Positions 47,278-56,308 of a stretch of DNA of 64,000 nucleotides are shown piece by piece. Origin of the DNA: Gimesia aquarii (GTDB lineage Bacteria; Planctomycetota; Planctomycetia; Planctomycetales; Planctomycetaceae); NCBI RefSeq assembly GCF_007748195.1, contig NZ_CP037920.1, positions 4,291,800-4,355,799 of the forward strand, in the 5' to 3' direction. The notes under the pieces are model-generated. The model saw nothing but the letters and a program-made list of their open reading frames with translations, had not been told where the DNA came from and ran no database searches. Position 1 is the first letter of the stretch, and every line of letters starts with the position of its first letter. The position numbers were made by a program, and so were the translations under genes.

Positions 47278-48212
47278 GTCCATATTCAATGAAACAAGGA
47301 TCCCCTCACAAAAAGAATCAGAATCAGCGATTCGCATCCCAGCGCATTGACCCAGCCTGTTTAATGCGCATCAAATCTTTAGAACTAAGAGCCAAATCGG
47401 TTGTGGAAGGATCCTGGAATGGTTTACATCGCAGTCCTTACCACGGGTTTTCGGTAGAATTCACTGAATACCGAGAGTACTCACCCGGTGATGATCCCCG
47501 CCACATCGACTGGAAACTGGCAGCCCGATCGAATCAGCACTTTATCAAACGCTACGAAGAAGAAACGAATCTATGCTGTCATATGCTGCTCGATTTAAGT
47601 TCGTCCATGCAATTCCACAGTCTGGGTTATTCCAAAGCGGATTATGCCAAAACCCTGGTCGCGACGTTTGCTTATTTTCTTTCAACTCAACGTGATGCGA
47701 GTGGTCTGATTATCTTTGATGAACAGGTCGAATCGGTTGTGCCTGCGCGTTTTACCCGCGGACAGCTGAGAAGAATCCTGATTGAACTGGAACGACCTCC
47801 ACAGGGATCGCATACCAATTTTATCTCTCCGTTAAAACATGCAGTGGAAACCATCAAGAAACGGGGGTTGGTCGTGTTAGTCTCCGACCTGCTTTCTCCC
47901 ACTGAGGAGTTAAGTACACACCTGGGATATCTGCGTGCCAAAGGCCATGAGGTTGCTTTGTTTCAAATCCTTGATCCGGCTGAGCTTCATTTTGACTTCA
48001 GTGAAACCGCGATTTTTGAAGATCTGGAATCAGGAGACCATATGGCCCTGAATCCGAAAGCAGCTCAGGCAAATTATCAGCAGCAAATGGACCAACATTT
48101 GGAAGAAATTCAAACGATTTGTCGACAGCAAGGAGTGCATTACCACAAGTTGACGACGGACACGCCGCTGGAGTCGGGTTTATCCAGTTTTCTAACCGAT
48201 CGCGTCGCATGA
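47274..48212 (+). CDS. DUF58 vWA-like protein
   Basis: A 312-residue cytosolic protein that usually partners MoxR. The DUF58 signature 'GFSVEFTEYREYSPGDDPRHIDW' is complete. The vWA-like metal site is 'LLDLSSSMQF' with Asp107, Ser109 and Ser111 (D-x-S-x-S), and 'LVVLVSDLLSP' holds a later metal-site Asp. Its first four bases overlap the end of moxR; the next gene follows after 28 bases. Substrate-loading together with MoxR is the family expectation, not shown here. Confidence 0.92.
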   Translation: MSPYSMKQGSPHKKNQNQRFASQRIDPACLMRIKSLELRAKSVVEGSWNGLHRSPYHGFSVEFTEYREYSPGDDPRHIDWKLAARSNQHFIKRYEEETNLCCHMLLDLSSSMQFHSLGYSKADYAKTLVATFAYFLSTQRDASGLIIFDEQVESVVPARFTRGQLRRILIELERPPQGSHTNFISPLKHAVETIKKRGLVVLVSDLLSPTEELSTHLGYLRAKGHEVALFQILDPAELHFDFSETAIFEDLESGDHMALNPKAAQANYQQQMDQHLEEIQTICRQQGVHYHKLTTDTPLESGLSSFLTDRVA

Positions 48213-48240
48213 AAGTAATTTAATAATAGAGGAAGTACCG

Positions 48241-50343
48241 TTGAGTTTTTTGACCCCACTCTATTTATTTGGAATCATAGCCGTCGGCTTACCGATCTTA
48301 TTGCATCTGGTCAGACATCAACCTAAAAATGTCTTTCAATTCAGCACGCTCCGCTTCCTGGAACACAAGCCCCCTCAGACGAACCGCAAAAACAAAATTG
48401 AACACTGGCTACTATTACTGCTTCGGGCTGTCGCCGTAATGTTATTGGTCGCCGCTTTTGCACGTCCCTTTTTCAAAAGCAAGGATCTCGAGCTGACTGC
48501 GAATTCCACAACTCAGCAAACTATTTTGTTGATCGATACGAGTTCCAGCATGCGGCGGGAAACACTTTGGAACGCAGCTTTAGAAAAAGCCAAAAACATC
48601 ATTCAACAAGCGGGGAAGAATCAAATCGCAATCTACACCTTTGATTCGAAGCTGACTCCTGTTAAAGGTCTTAATGAAACAAAACAGCTAAAAACTCATC
48701 AGTCTCGTAAATTCGATCAGGAGCGGCTCACAAAGTTAACCCCTGGATGGAATTCAACAAATCTTGGTAAGGCTTTGACTGAAATTGCTGCGATCTTACA
48801 GCAGCAGGCCGCTTCCGATCCAGCAAAAACCTCTCTGCAAAACAGCACGATTGAACTGATCACTGATTTCCAGGCAGGTTCTCAAATTAATTCACTTAAT
48901 AGTTTCTCATGGCCAGAGGAACTCAAAGTTCGTTTACATCGACTGTCAGTCAAAGAAACAAGTAATGCCGGTTTACAATTGCTCGCATTGAATGAGTCAT
49001 CCGAGGCGACTGTGCGCATCGTCAATGCCGCCGATTCCAAAGCGGAGCAATTTACACTCACCTGCCAGGGGAAAGAGAGTACATCGAAACAAGTTTATGT
49101 TCCCCGAGGTCAATCACGCGTGGTCGAGATACCGACACAAGAAGAAATGGAGCATGTCAAAGAAATTGTTCTCAGTGGCGATGAGCACGATTTCGATAAT
49201 ACGCTTTATCTTCAACCAGGTACAAAAACAAAATTGAATGTCGTGCATTACGCCACACCCGAAACCAGCGACACTCAATCTCCTGATTTTTTTGCCAAAC
49301 GGGCGTTTCCTTCCACCAAATCGCGAGAAGTTCATTATCTCACAGTCGGCCCTGATTCACCCAAAATTCTGATTTCTTCGACCAAGATTCATCTGATGAT
49401 ACTCAGCCGCCAACTATCACAGTCTGAAACCAGTCTGGTGAAACAGTATCTGCAACAAGGTGGAATCGTGCTCTGTTCTTTACATGATGAGAGCGCCAGC
49501 CAAACGTTAAAATCATTACTTCCGTTCCCACAAAAAATAACCAGAAAAGTGACAGTTGCTCCCGCCGAAGTAAATGGCTACGCACTACTCACGAACATTC
49601 ACTTTGATCATCCCACTTTTCAAATGTTTCAGGCTCCTGAATTCTCAGACTTTACAAAACTGAAGTTCTGGAAGTATCAACGACTGAGCTTGCCAGACAG
49701 TATACCACATCAGGTTCTCGCGCGCTTCGATCATGACAATCCTGCGATTCTGAATATTCCAAGTGGAGAAGGGCAGTTGATCGTCATGACATTTGGTTGG
49801 ACTCCCCAGGAAAGTCAGTTCGCACTCTCTACCAAATTTGTGCCGATGATGAATGCGATTCTGGCTCAGAATGCAAAGCTAGTCGAAGTTCCTTCACAAT
49901 TCACAGTCGACGATAATTTCAAATTGCCGAACATCAAACAACTCACAAAAATCACTAACCTCAACTCATCCCCCATTAAGTTAGCTATCGGCAAAACCGA
50001 CCTTGAAGAAAACATTCAACCGGGTCTCTATGAGGTCATGGTCGAACACGAAAACATGCCAGCACAAAAGTTTGCGGTCAATCTGGCAATTGACGAAAGC
50101 AAAACCGCCCCACTAGCAATGGAAAAGCTGGAAGCATTGGGAGTCAAGTTCCTTAAACCTGGTGAAACCACCGAAGCAGAGTCAAAGTCTTTCGATATTC
50201 GACGTCAGGCACTCATACGAGAACTGGAACAAAAACAAAAAATCTGGCGTTGGCTGATCATTGTCGCTCTCGCAATGCTTTGTCTGGAAACCTTGCTGGC
50301 GAAATGGATCGCCAGTCCTACTTCAGCGACACGAAAGGCGTAA
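48241..50343 (+). CDS. BatA-like membrane protein with vWA domain
   Basis: A 700-residue protein starting at TTG. Residues 1-25 and about 56-75 (WLLLLLRAVAVMLLVAAFA) are membrane helices of the BatA N-terminal region ('LYLFGIIAVGLPILLHLVR'). The vWA metal site is 'LLIDTSSSM' with Asp99, Ser101 and Ser103. A large periplasmic part follows, and a C-terminal helix (WLIIVALAMLCLETLLAKW) closes the protein. The TTG start follows GAGGAAG by 5 bases. The next gene starts 2 bases after the stop. It resembles the Bat (aerotolerance) proteins of Bacteroides, but the function in planctomycetes is unknown. Confidence 0.88.
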   Translation: MSFLTPLYLFGIIAVGLPILLHLVRHQPKNVFQFSTLRFLEHKPPQTNRKNKIEHWLLLLLRAVAVMLLVAAFARPFFKSKDLELTANSTTQQTILLIDTSSSMRRETLWNAALEKAKNIIQQAGKNQIAIYTFDSKLTPVKGLNETKQLKTHQSRKFDQERLTKLTPGWNSTNLGKALTEIAAILQQQAASDPAKTSLQNSTIELITDFQAGSQINSLNSFSWPEELKVRLHRLSVKETSNAGLQLLALNESSEATVRIVNAADSKAEQFTLTCQGKESTSKQVYVPRGQSRVVEIPTQEEMEHVKEIVLSGDEHDFDNTLYLQPGTKTKLNVVHYATPETSDTQSPDFFAKRAFPSTKSREVHYLTVGPDSPKILISSTKIHLMILSRQLSQSETSLVKQYLQQGGIVLCSLHDESASQTLKSLLPFPQKITRKVTVAPAEVNGYALLTNIHFDHPTFQMFQAPEFSDFTKLKFWKYQRLSLPDSIPHQVLARFDHDNPAILNIPSGEGQLIVMTFGWTPQESQFALSTKFVPMMNAILAQNAKLVEVPSQFTVDDNFKLPNIKQLTKITNLNSSPIKLAIGKTDLEENIQPGLYEVMVEHENMPAQKFAVNLAIDESKTAPLAMEKLEALGVKFLKPGETTEAESKSFDIRRQALIRELEQKQKIWRWLIIVALAMLCLETLLAKWIASPTSATRKA

Positions 50344-50345
50344 AT

Positions 50346-53300
50346 ATGGGCCTTCCCGATCTCATACAACAACTTAATCAAGTCGTGTTTCGTTATGAGG
50401 CCAGTCGAAAATTGAAACGGCTGACACTGATTTGGCTGGCTGCCAGCGGCCTGACGATACTCGCATGTCTCTTTCTCAAACCGATTTCCTCGCAGCAAGA
50501 CCAACTCTTTTTATTGGCTGTACTGCTTGGGATTCCATTTTTAGCTGCGATAGGAACACTTTTTTCTCGGGTTCACAAACTCCTTTCGCCCGCCAACAGA
50601 CATAAAGTTGCAACATTAATAGAACGAACTTATCCAGACCTCGATACCAGTCTGCTGGCTACATTGGAATTGGAAAACGCGATGAATGAAGTTCGCCCGA
50701 CATTTCTACAACATCGCCTGGTTCAACAAGTCATCGAACACGGGACTCACCACGATTGGCGACAAACCATCTCCAACCGCAAGTTATTTCTGCAAAGTAC
50801 CGCTCATGTACTCTGTTTCATAGCCTGGTTTATTGGTTGCCTCAGTTGCTGGTCCTACCTGAAAGCAGCGCCTCTGCCAAAAGAAACCCCACTCGCGACT
50901 GCCTTAGTTAACAAACAGTATCTGGTCGAAATCAAACCGGGAACAACAGAGCTTGAAAAAGATCATCCTTTGTTGATCACTGCCCGTTTTACAGGAGAAA
51001 CTCCCGAAACGGCAACCTTGCGAATCGTCTCAACTTCAGATGAACCCCAAACCATCCCATTGGACAAGCATCTGGACGATCCTGTATTTGCGGTCCGACT
51101 GCCTATGATTACTCATGATCTTTCCTATGTCGTCCAGGCAGATTCCTGGGAATCAGAAACCTATCAGGTCAAAGTCTTTGTTCTGCCTGAACTGGTTCAA
51201 CTGGATACGGTGATTAACGCTCCTGACTATACAGGACGACCCACGCAAAAAATGGAAGACGCGTTACAAATGAGTGCGATCGTCGGTTCGTCAATTGAGT
51301 TACAGGCTCGTTTTAACAAACCAGTGCAAACCGCGTTACTCGAATCAGAAAATCAGCAACCGCTTCCGCTGAAAGTCAGCTCAGATGGCATGTCAGCCCG
51401 AATCAGAATCATCGCAGAGAATAACCAGTCCTGGAATCTGCGTTTGATCGATTCTCAATCACGCGAAAATCGAACACCACCTTATATTGATCTGGTGGTC
51501 GTTCCCAACCTGCCTCCCGAAATCAAGGTCACATTTCCAGCCCGGGATACGCGTGTCTCTCCACTGGAAGAAGCGTTAATTCAAGGTAGTGTCAGTGATG
51601 ATTTTGGTCTGCAACAAGTGAGTCTCGTCTATACAATTCCCGGACAAACAGCGCAGACTCTCTCGCTACGTGAAACAACAAAGCCTGTTTTAGAATTTGT
51701 CGCAGAACATCTGCTCTCTATGGAACGCCTCCAGGTCCAGCCAGACACTTTAATTTCGTATTACCTCTTTGCAGAAGATATTGCCCCTGATGGTAACACG
51801 CGCAAGGTACTCAGTGATATGTACTTCATGGAAGTTCGCCACTTTGAGGAAATCTTCAGAGAAGGCCGATCTGCGAGTAGCTCATCACAATCAAAAAAGT
51901 CTGGAGGGAATGCAAAGCAGGTAGAAAAACTGGCGGAACAACAAAAACAAATCATCAATGCGACCTGGAAAATTATTCGAAGGGAAATCAAATCCACAGT
52001 CTCTGATCAATTCAACAAAGATGTATCGACGGTTCAGGAAGCTCAACAGGCATTAGTTGCCAGTGTTTTAAAACTGGGTTCAAAGATTAAATCGCATAAG
52101 TCCAAAGTAATCATCGATTCTGTCGTCCAAAAAATGCAGGAAACCGTCTCGATTCTCGATTCAGTCAATCAATCTCGCAATGTTGAACAACTCACGGCTG
52201 CCCTCAATACAGAACAGTCAAGTTACCAATTATTGTTGAAACTGAGAGCAAGAGAACATCGTGTTTCACAAAACAAAAATGGTGGAGGCAGTAAAGGAGG
52301 AGGTAGCAGTCGCTCTCAACAGCAAATGCAACAACTTGAGTTGACCAACAAGAAACAACGTTACGAAACAGAAAACCAGGCGTCTCAAGCTCAAGCAGCA
52401 CAACCTGATCGCGAAGCATTACAAATTCTCAATCGACTCAGAGAACTTGCACAACGTCAAAAAGATCTGAATGAACAATTGAAAGCGTTATCTGATAAAA
52501 AGCGGCTCGCAAAAAATGACCAGGAACGAGAAGAAATCGAACGGCAACTCAAGCGACTTAGAGAGCGTCAACGGGAATTGCTCCGTAATACCGACGAAGT
52601 GGCCCAAAAAATGGATCAGTCGAAAAAAGCCTCTTCCGCAAAATCGAGACGCGAACTTGAACAAACGCGTTCTCACTTACAACAAAGCTCAGAAGCACTG
52701 AAAAAAGGACAGGTCTCCCGCGCACTCAATTCAGGCACCAGAGCACAACAACAATTGGATCAACTCAAAAATGAATTCCGCAAAAAAACAGCCAACCAAT
52801 TTGCAGATGCAATGCGTTCCCTGAATAAGCAGGCAGAACAGCTTAATGAGAAGCAAAAAGAAATCAGCCAGGCACTCAACAAACAACAGCAGTTAACGCA
52901 GCCAGAAAAAAAACGTTCATTACGTAAAAATAAAGGGCAGCAGGCACTGGCCGACAAATTACACGAACAGGAATCCGATCTGAAAAATCTTGTCGAGCAA
53001 ATGAAGAAAATCGTTCAGGAATCAGAAAAATCAGAGCCTTTACTTTCGAAACATCTTTATGATGCGATTCGGAAAACCAGACCTTATCGTCCTGCAGATT
53101 CCTTAAAAAATGCAGCCAACTTTCTGAAAGAGGGTGCCTCTGAACGTGCACAGCAGGCGGAACAACGTGCCGCAGAGGGAATTGAGGCAATGAAACAGGG
53201 AATCGAAGTTGCTGCTGAAAGCGTTTTAGGAAATGACCTGGAATCTCTTAAACGGGCGAGAGAGGCAATCAAAGCACTCTCATCAGAAATGAAGAACGAA

Positions 53301-53972
53301 CAAAAGCTGGCTGGCAACCCGAATTCACAAAACCAGCGCACCGCTTCTTCACCAAAAGCCACACCCTCTGGTAGCCCAAAAACTCCTACAGATAAACAAT
53401 CGAATTCCTCAAAGCCGGGACAGCAAAAGCAGGCTGGTTCGCCTTCCGGTCAGGGTAAATCTCCTGTGCAACTCGCTTCTGCACAAAAGGGAAAAGGGCA
53501 GAGTTCTGGATCAAAACCGGGAGTTTCACAATCATCAACATCAAAGGCAGGTCCGAAATCACTGAAAAGCGCTAAGGGAAAACCCAAAGGTGGCTCGGGT
53601 GGCAGTCAGGGAGGTCCTGGAGGTCAAACAACCGGGCCAATTACAGGTAATCAATTTCGAAAGTGGTCTGACCGTATGCGGGATGTGGAGGAAATGGTAG
53701 GCGATCCCGATCTCCGCAGTAAAGTGGCTCAGATTCGAGAACGTGCACAAAGTATGCGTGAGGAATTTAAACGACACTCTAAAGTACCGAAGGGAGACCT
53801 GGTTAATGCGCAAATCCTGGAACCGCTGGCTGAACTTCAAAAAATATTGTCCAACGAAATCATTAAACGAGGCGCGCAAACAACGTTGGCACCAATCGAC
53901 GGTGACCCGGTACCGGAAAAATACTCCGATCTGGTCCGTCGCTATTATGAAGAATTAGGGAGTGGAAAATGA
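50346..53972 (+). CDS. large membrane-anchored coiled-coil protein (DUF4175-like)
   Basis: The real start is probably the ATG at 50346, two bases after the preceding stop with AAAGGCG upstream, giving 1208 residues; an in-frame start at 50250 would overlap the previous gene by 94 bases. Three hydrophobic segments lie in the first ~170 residues (e.g. 'LIWLAASGLTILACLFL', 'VLCFIAWFIGCLSCW'). A beta-rich extracytoplasmic part follows. Residues about 510-980 are charged helical coiled coil rich in Glu, Gln and Lys. About 985-1098 are a Gly/Ser/Pro/Lys/Gln low-complexity region. The last ~110 residues are conserved-looking ('FRKWSDRMRDVEEMVGD'). It resembles DUF4175-type proteins that accompany MoxR/vWA genes. 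Function unknown. Confidence 0.8.
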   Translation: MGLPDLIQQLNQVVFRYEASRKLKRLTLIWLAASGLTILACLFLKPISSQQDQLFLLAVLLGIPFLAAIGTLFSRVHKLLSPANRHKVATLIERTYPDLDTSLLATLELENAMNEVRPTFLQHRLVQQVIEHGTHHDWRQTISNRKLFLQSTAHVLCFIAWFIGCLSCWSYLKAAPLPKETPLATALVNKQYLVEIKPGTTELEKDHPLLITARFTGETPETATLRIVSTSDEPQTIPLDKHLDDPVFAVRLPMITHDLSYVVQADSWESETYQVKVFVLPELVQLDTVINAPDYTGRPTQKMEDALQMSAIVGSSIELQARFNKPVQTALLESENQQPLPLKVSSDGMSARIRIIAENNQSWNLRLIDSQSRENRTPPYIDLVVVPNLPPEIKVTFPARDTRVSPLEEALIQGSVSDDFGLQQVSLVYTIPGQTAQTLSLRETTKPVLEFVAEHLLSMERLQVQPDTLISYYLFAEDIAPDGNTRKVLSDMYFMEVRHFEEIFREGRSASSSSQSKKSGGNAKQVEKLAEQQKQIINATWKIIRREIKSTVSDQFNKDVSTVQEAQQALVASVLKLGSKIKSHKSKVIIDSVVQKMQETVSILDSVNQSRNVEQLTAALNTEQSSYQLLLKLRAREHRVSQNKNGGGSKGGGSSRSQQQMQQLELTNKKQRYETENQASQAQAAQPDREALQILNRLRELAQRQKDLNEQLKALSDKKRLAKNDQEREEIERQLKRLRERQRELLRNTDEVAQKMDQSKKASSAKSRRELEQTRSHLQQSSEALKKGQVSRALNSGTRAQQQLDQLKNEFRKKTANQFADAMRSLNKQAEQLNEKQKEISQALNKQQQLTQPEKKRSLRKNKGQQALADKLHEQESDLKNLVEQMKKIVQESEKSEPLLSKHLYDAIRKTRPYRPADSLKNAANFLKEGASERAQQAEQRAAEGIEAMKQGIEVAAESVLGNDLESLKRAREAIKALSSEMKNEQKLAGNPNSQNQRTASSPKATPSGSPKTPTDKQSNSSKPGQQKQAGSPSGQGKSPVQLASAQKGKGQSSGSKPGVSQSSTSKAGPKSLKSAKGKPKGGSGGSQGGPGGQTTGPITGNQFRKWSDRMRDVEEMVGDPDLRSKVAQIRERAQSMREEFKRHSKVPKGDLVNAQILEPLAELQKILSNEIIKRGAQTTLAPIDGDPVPEKYSDLVRRYYEELGSGK

Positions 53973-56308
53973 ATTGTTTGGCCCAAATACAATTCGCTGC
54001 ACCTCATTGGACCACAATTGCAGTCGTCACAATCATCGCTGGTCTGGCTCTCGTGTTTTTTGCGTATCGATCTCTCACGTTAAAACGCTCTCTGGCGAGT
54101 GCTGCGATATGCTTGAAAATCTTCGGTATCGCAATTCTTTCAATTGCCTTGACCGAACCACTCTGGAGTGGCACACATGTCCAACCCGGTACCAATTTGT
54201 TTGCCGTAGTAGTCGACAATAGTCAAAGTCTGCAAATCAAAGATCCGAAAACGAGGCAGCCACGCCTGGAGCAAGTCAAACAATTACTCACTTCATCACA
54301 CCCGGCTCAAAAGAACAATCTCCCAGAATGGCTCATCAATCTGGAACAGAATTTTTCCGTTCGGAAATATTCAGTCAATGCATATACAAAAGCGATACCA
54401 GAACTGCAACACCTTCAATTTGATGGTTCAATAACAAATCTTGTTTCAGGACTCAACGAATTAAATCAACGTTATACCAAGTTACCGTTAGCGGGTATCC
54501 TGTTGATGACCGATGGAATTTCCGCTGAGGAAATCAGTCGTCTGGAAACATCCGTCCCCATCTATCCGATTGTGATTGGAAGCACTTTACCAGCCATTGA
54601 TCTTGCCATCACAAACACAGCAATCAGTTATTCACCTTTTGAAGATGCGCCGATTCGAATTCTCGCAGACCTCTCTGCGAGTCAGTGTCAGAATCAACAA
54701 ATAAAAGTAGAACTACAGGACGAATCTGGTAAAACTGTCGAAACCGTGACGCGCGAGGTTAATCAGCAGGAACAACAGTTTCAAATTCGATTTCAGATCC
54801 GTCCTGAAGAAACCGGTATTGCCTTTTATCAACTCAAAGCCACTCTTAGCGCACCACAAAGTGCAGAAGTGACGCTTGCCAATAATCATCGCATGTTGAA
54901 AATTGATCGCGGTCGTAAAGCACATCGGGTGCTCTATGTCTCTGGTCGTCCTAACTGGGAATTCAAATTCCTCCGACGCGCGATTGAAGAAGATGAACTT
55001 ATTAATCTCGTGGGCCTGATTCGTATCGCAAAAAAAGAAACCAAATTTGACTTTCGCAGTCGAGACGGAGAAGAAGGCAATGCTTTATTTCGAGGCTTTG
55101 ATCAAGACAATGAATCCGATCTCGAACGCTATGATCAGCCTGTTTTCGTACGAATCAACACGAAATCGCCTCACGAATTGCAAGATGGTTTCCCCAAAAC
55201 AGAAGAAGAACTCTTTCAGTATGAATCGATCATCATTGATGATTTGGAAGCGGCTTTCTTTTCGCACGATCAAATAGAGCTGATTACTCGATTTGTTTCA
55301 GAGCGAGGAGGTGGACTGTTGATGCTGGGCGGACAAGAGTCGTTTCAAAAGGGTGGTTATCATAAAACTGATCTCGCTCGCCTCTTACCCATTTATTTCC
55401 CACAAAGAAAAACTGCTGCCATCGAAACGGAATATCAATTTTCACTGACCCGCGACGGTTGGCTTCAACCCTGGACGCGGCATCATAAGAATGAGCAAGA
55501 GGAACACAAACGTCTGGCCGAGATGCCACCATTCAAAACGATCAATCGTGTCGATACCACAAAACCCGCTGCAACTCTGGTTGCAGAATTGAAAAGCTCA
55601 CAAACCGATGCACAGCCGGCTATAGCCACTCAACGCTATGGCCGGGGGCGTGTCGCAGCGGTAATGGTTGGTGACCTCTGGCGGTGGCGACTGAAAGAAG
55701 ATTCCCAGTCTCCCCAACTCAACAAATCCTGGCGACAGCTATTACGCTGGATGACAACCGATGTGCTGGAGCCCATTGATTTACAGGTTGAGAACAATCC
55801 GAGTGGAAATAAAGGTACAAAAATCAGAGTCTTCGTCCGCGATCCTCAGTTTCAGAAGCGTAGTGACTATCAAGTGCAACTGGAAATCACAACGCCTCAA
55901 AAAGAACGGATCAAGCTGATTGCCGACCCCGTCAACGACAAACCTGGAGAATACCAGTCGGTTTATCTCCCCTCTCAATCAGGCGGGTATCATATTTCAG
56001 CTACTGTGACCGCCCCCGACTCGAAAACCAAAACGATTCAAGGTGGTTGGGTGCATGATCCGCAAAGTATTGAATTTCGTACGATTCAACCGAATCTTGA
56101 ACTACTACAACAACTCGCCACACAATCAAAGGGTGAAGTGATCCCGGCTGACAAGTTATCACAGTTTGTCAGTACACTCGATCAACGTCATATTCCTGTT
56201 ACAGCAGAGGTAGTAACTCCCCTCTGGCATCATCCCTGGGTCCTGTTGCTTGTACTTGGCTGCCTGTTTGGTGAATGGTCTTTACGACGATGGAAAGGAT
56301 TACCCTGA
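53969..56308 (+). CDS. membrane vWA / glutamine-amidotransferase-like-domain protein
   Basis: A 779-residue protein with two N-terminal membrane helices (about 15-32 and 45-62). The vWA metal site 'VVVDNSQSLQI' (Asp83, Ser85, Ser87) and 'ILLMTDGIS' follow. The middle has a class I glutamine amidotransferase-like fold ('VLYVSGRPNWEFKFLRRAIEED', 'SIIIDDLEAAFFS', 'ERGGGLLMLGGQESFQKGGY') with no catalytic Cys in the usual place. A C-terminal beta domain and a last helix (HPWVLLLVLGCLFGEWSLR) end the protein. It overlaps the previous gene by 4 bases (ATGA) and the next by one (TGATG), so translation is coupled through the end of the operon. Confidence 0.88.
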   Translation: MNCLAQIQFAAPHWTTIAVVTIIAGLALVFFAYRSLTLKRSLASAAICLKIFGIAILSIALTEPLWSGTHVQPGTNLFAVVVDNSQSLQIKDPKTRQPRLEQVKQLLTSSHPAQKNNLPEWLINLEQNFSVRKYSVNAYTKAIPELQHLQFDGSITNLVSGLNELNQRYTKLPLAGILLMTDGISAEEISRLETSVPIYPIVIGSTLPAIDLAITNTAISYSPFEDAPIRILADLSASQCQNQQIKVELQDESGKTVETVTREVNQQEQQFQIRFQIRPEETGIAFYQLKATLSAPQSAEVTLANNHRMLKIDRGRKAHRVLYVSGRPNWEFKFLRRAIEEDELINLVGLIRIAKKETKFDFRSRDGEEGNALFRGFDQDNESDLERYDQPVFVRINTKSPHELQDGFPKTEEELFQYESIIIDDLEAAFFSHDQIELITRFVSERGGGLLMLGGQESFQKGGYHKTDLARLLPIYFPQRKTAAIETEYQFSLTRDGWLQPWTRHHKNEQEEHKRLAEMPPFKTINRVDTTKPAATLVAELKSSQTDAQPAIATQRYGRGRVAAVMVGDLWRWRLKEDSQSPQLNKSWRQLLRWMTTDVLEPIDLQVENNPSGNKGTKIRVFVRDPQFQKRSDYQVQLEITTPQKERIKLIADPVNDKPGEYQSVYLPSQSGGYHISATVTAPDSKTKTIQGGWVHDPQSIEFRTIQPNLELLQQLATQSKGEVIPADKLSQFVSTLDQRHIPVTAEVVTPLWHHPWVLLLVLGCLFGEWSLRRWKGLP

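Noticed and set aside
50250-50345. In-frame extension of the large coiled-coil gene
   Set aside because: It would overlap the preceding gene by 94 bases; the ATG at 50346 has a better ribosome-binding site.
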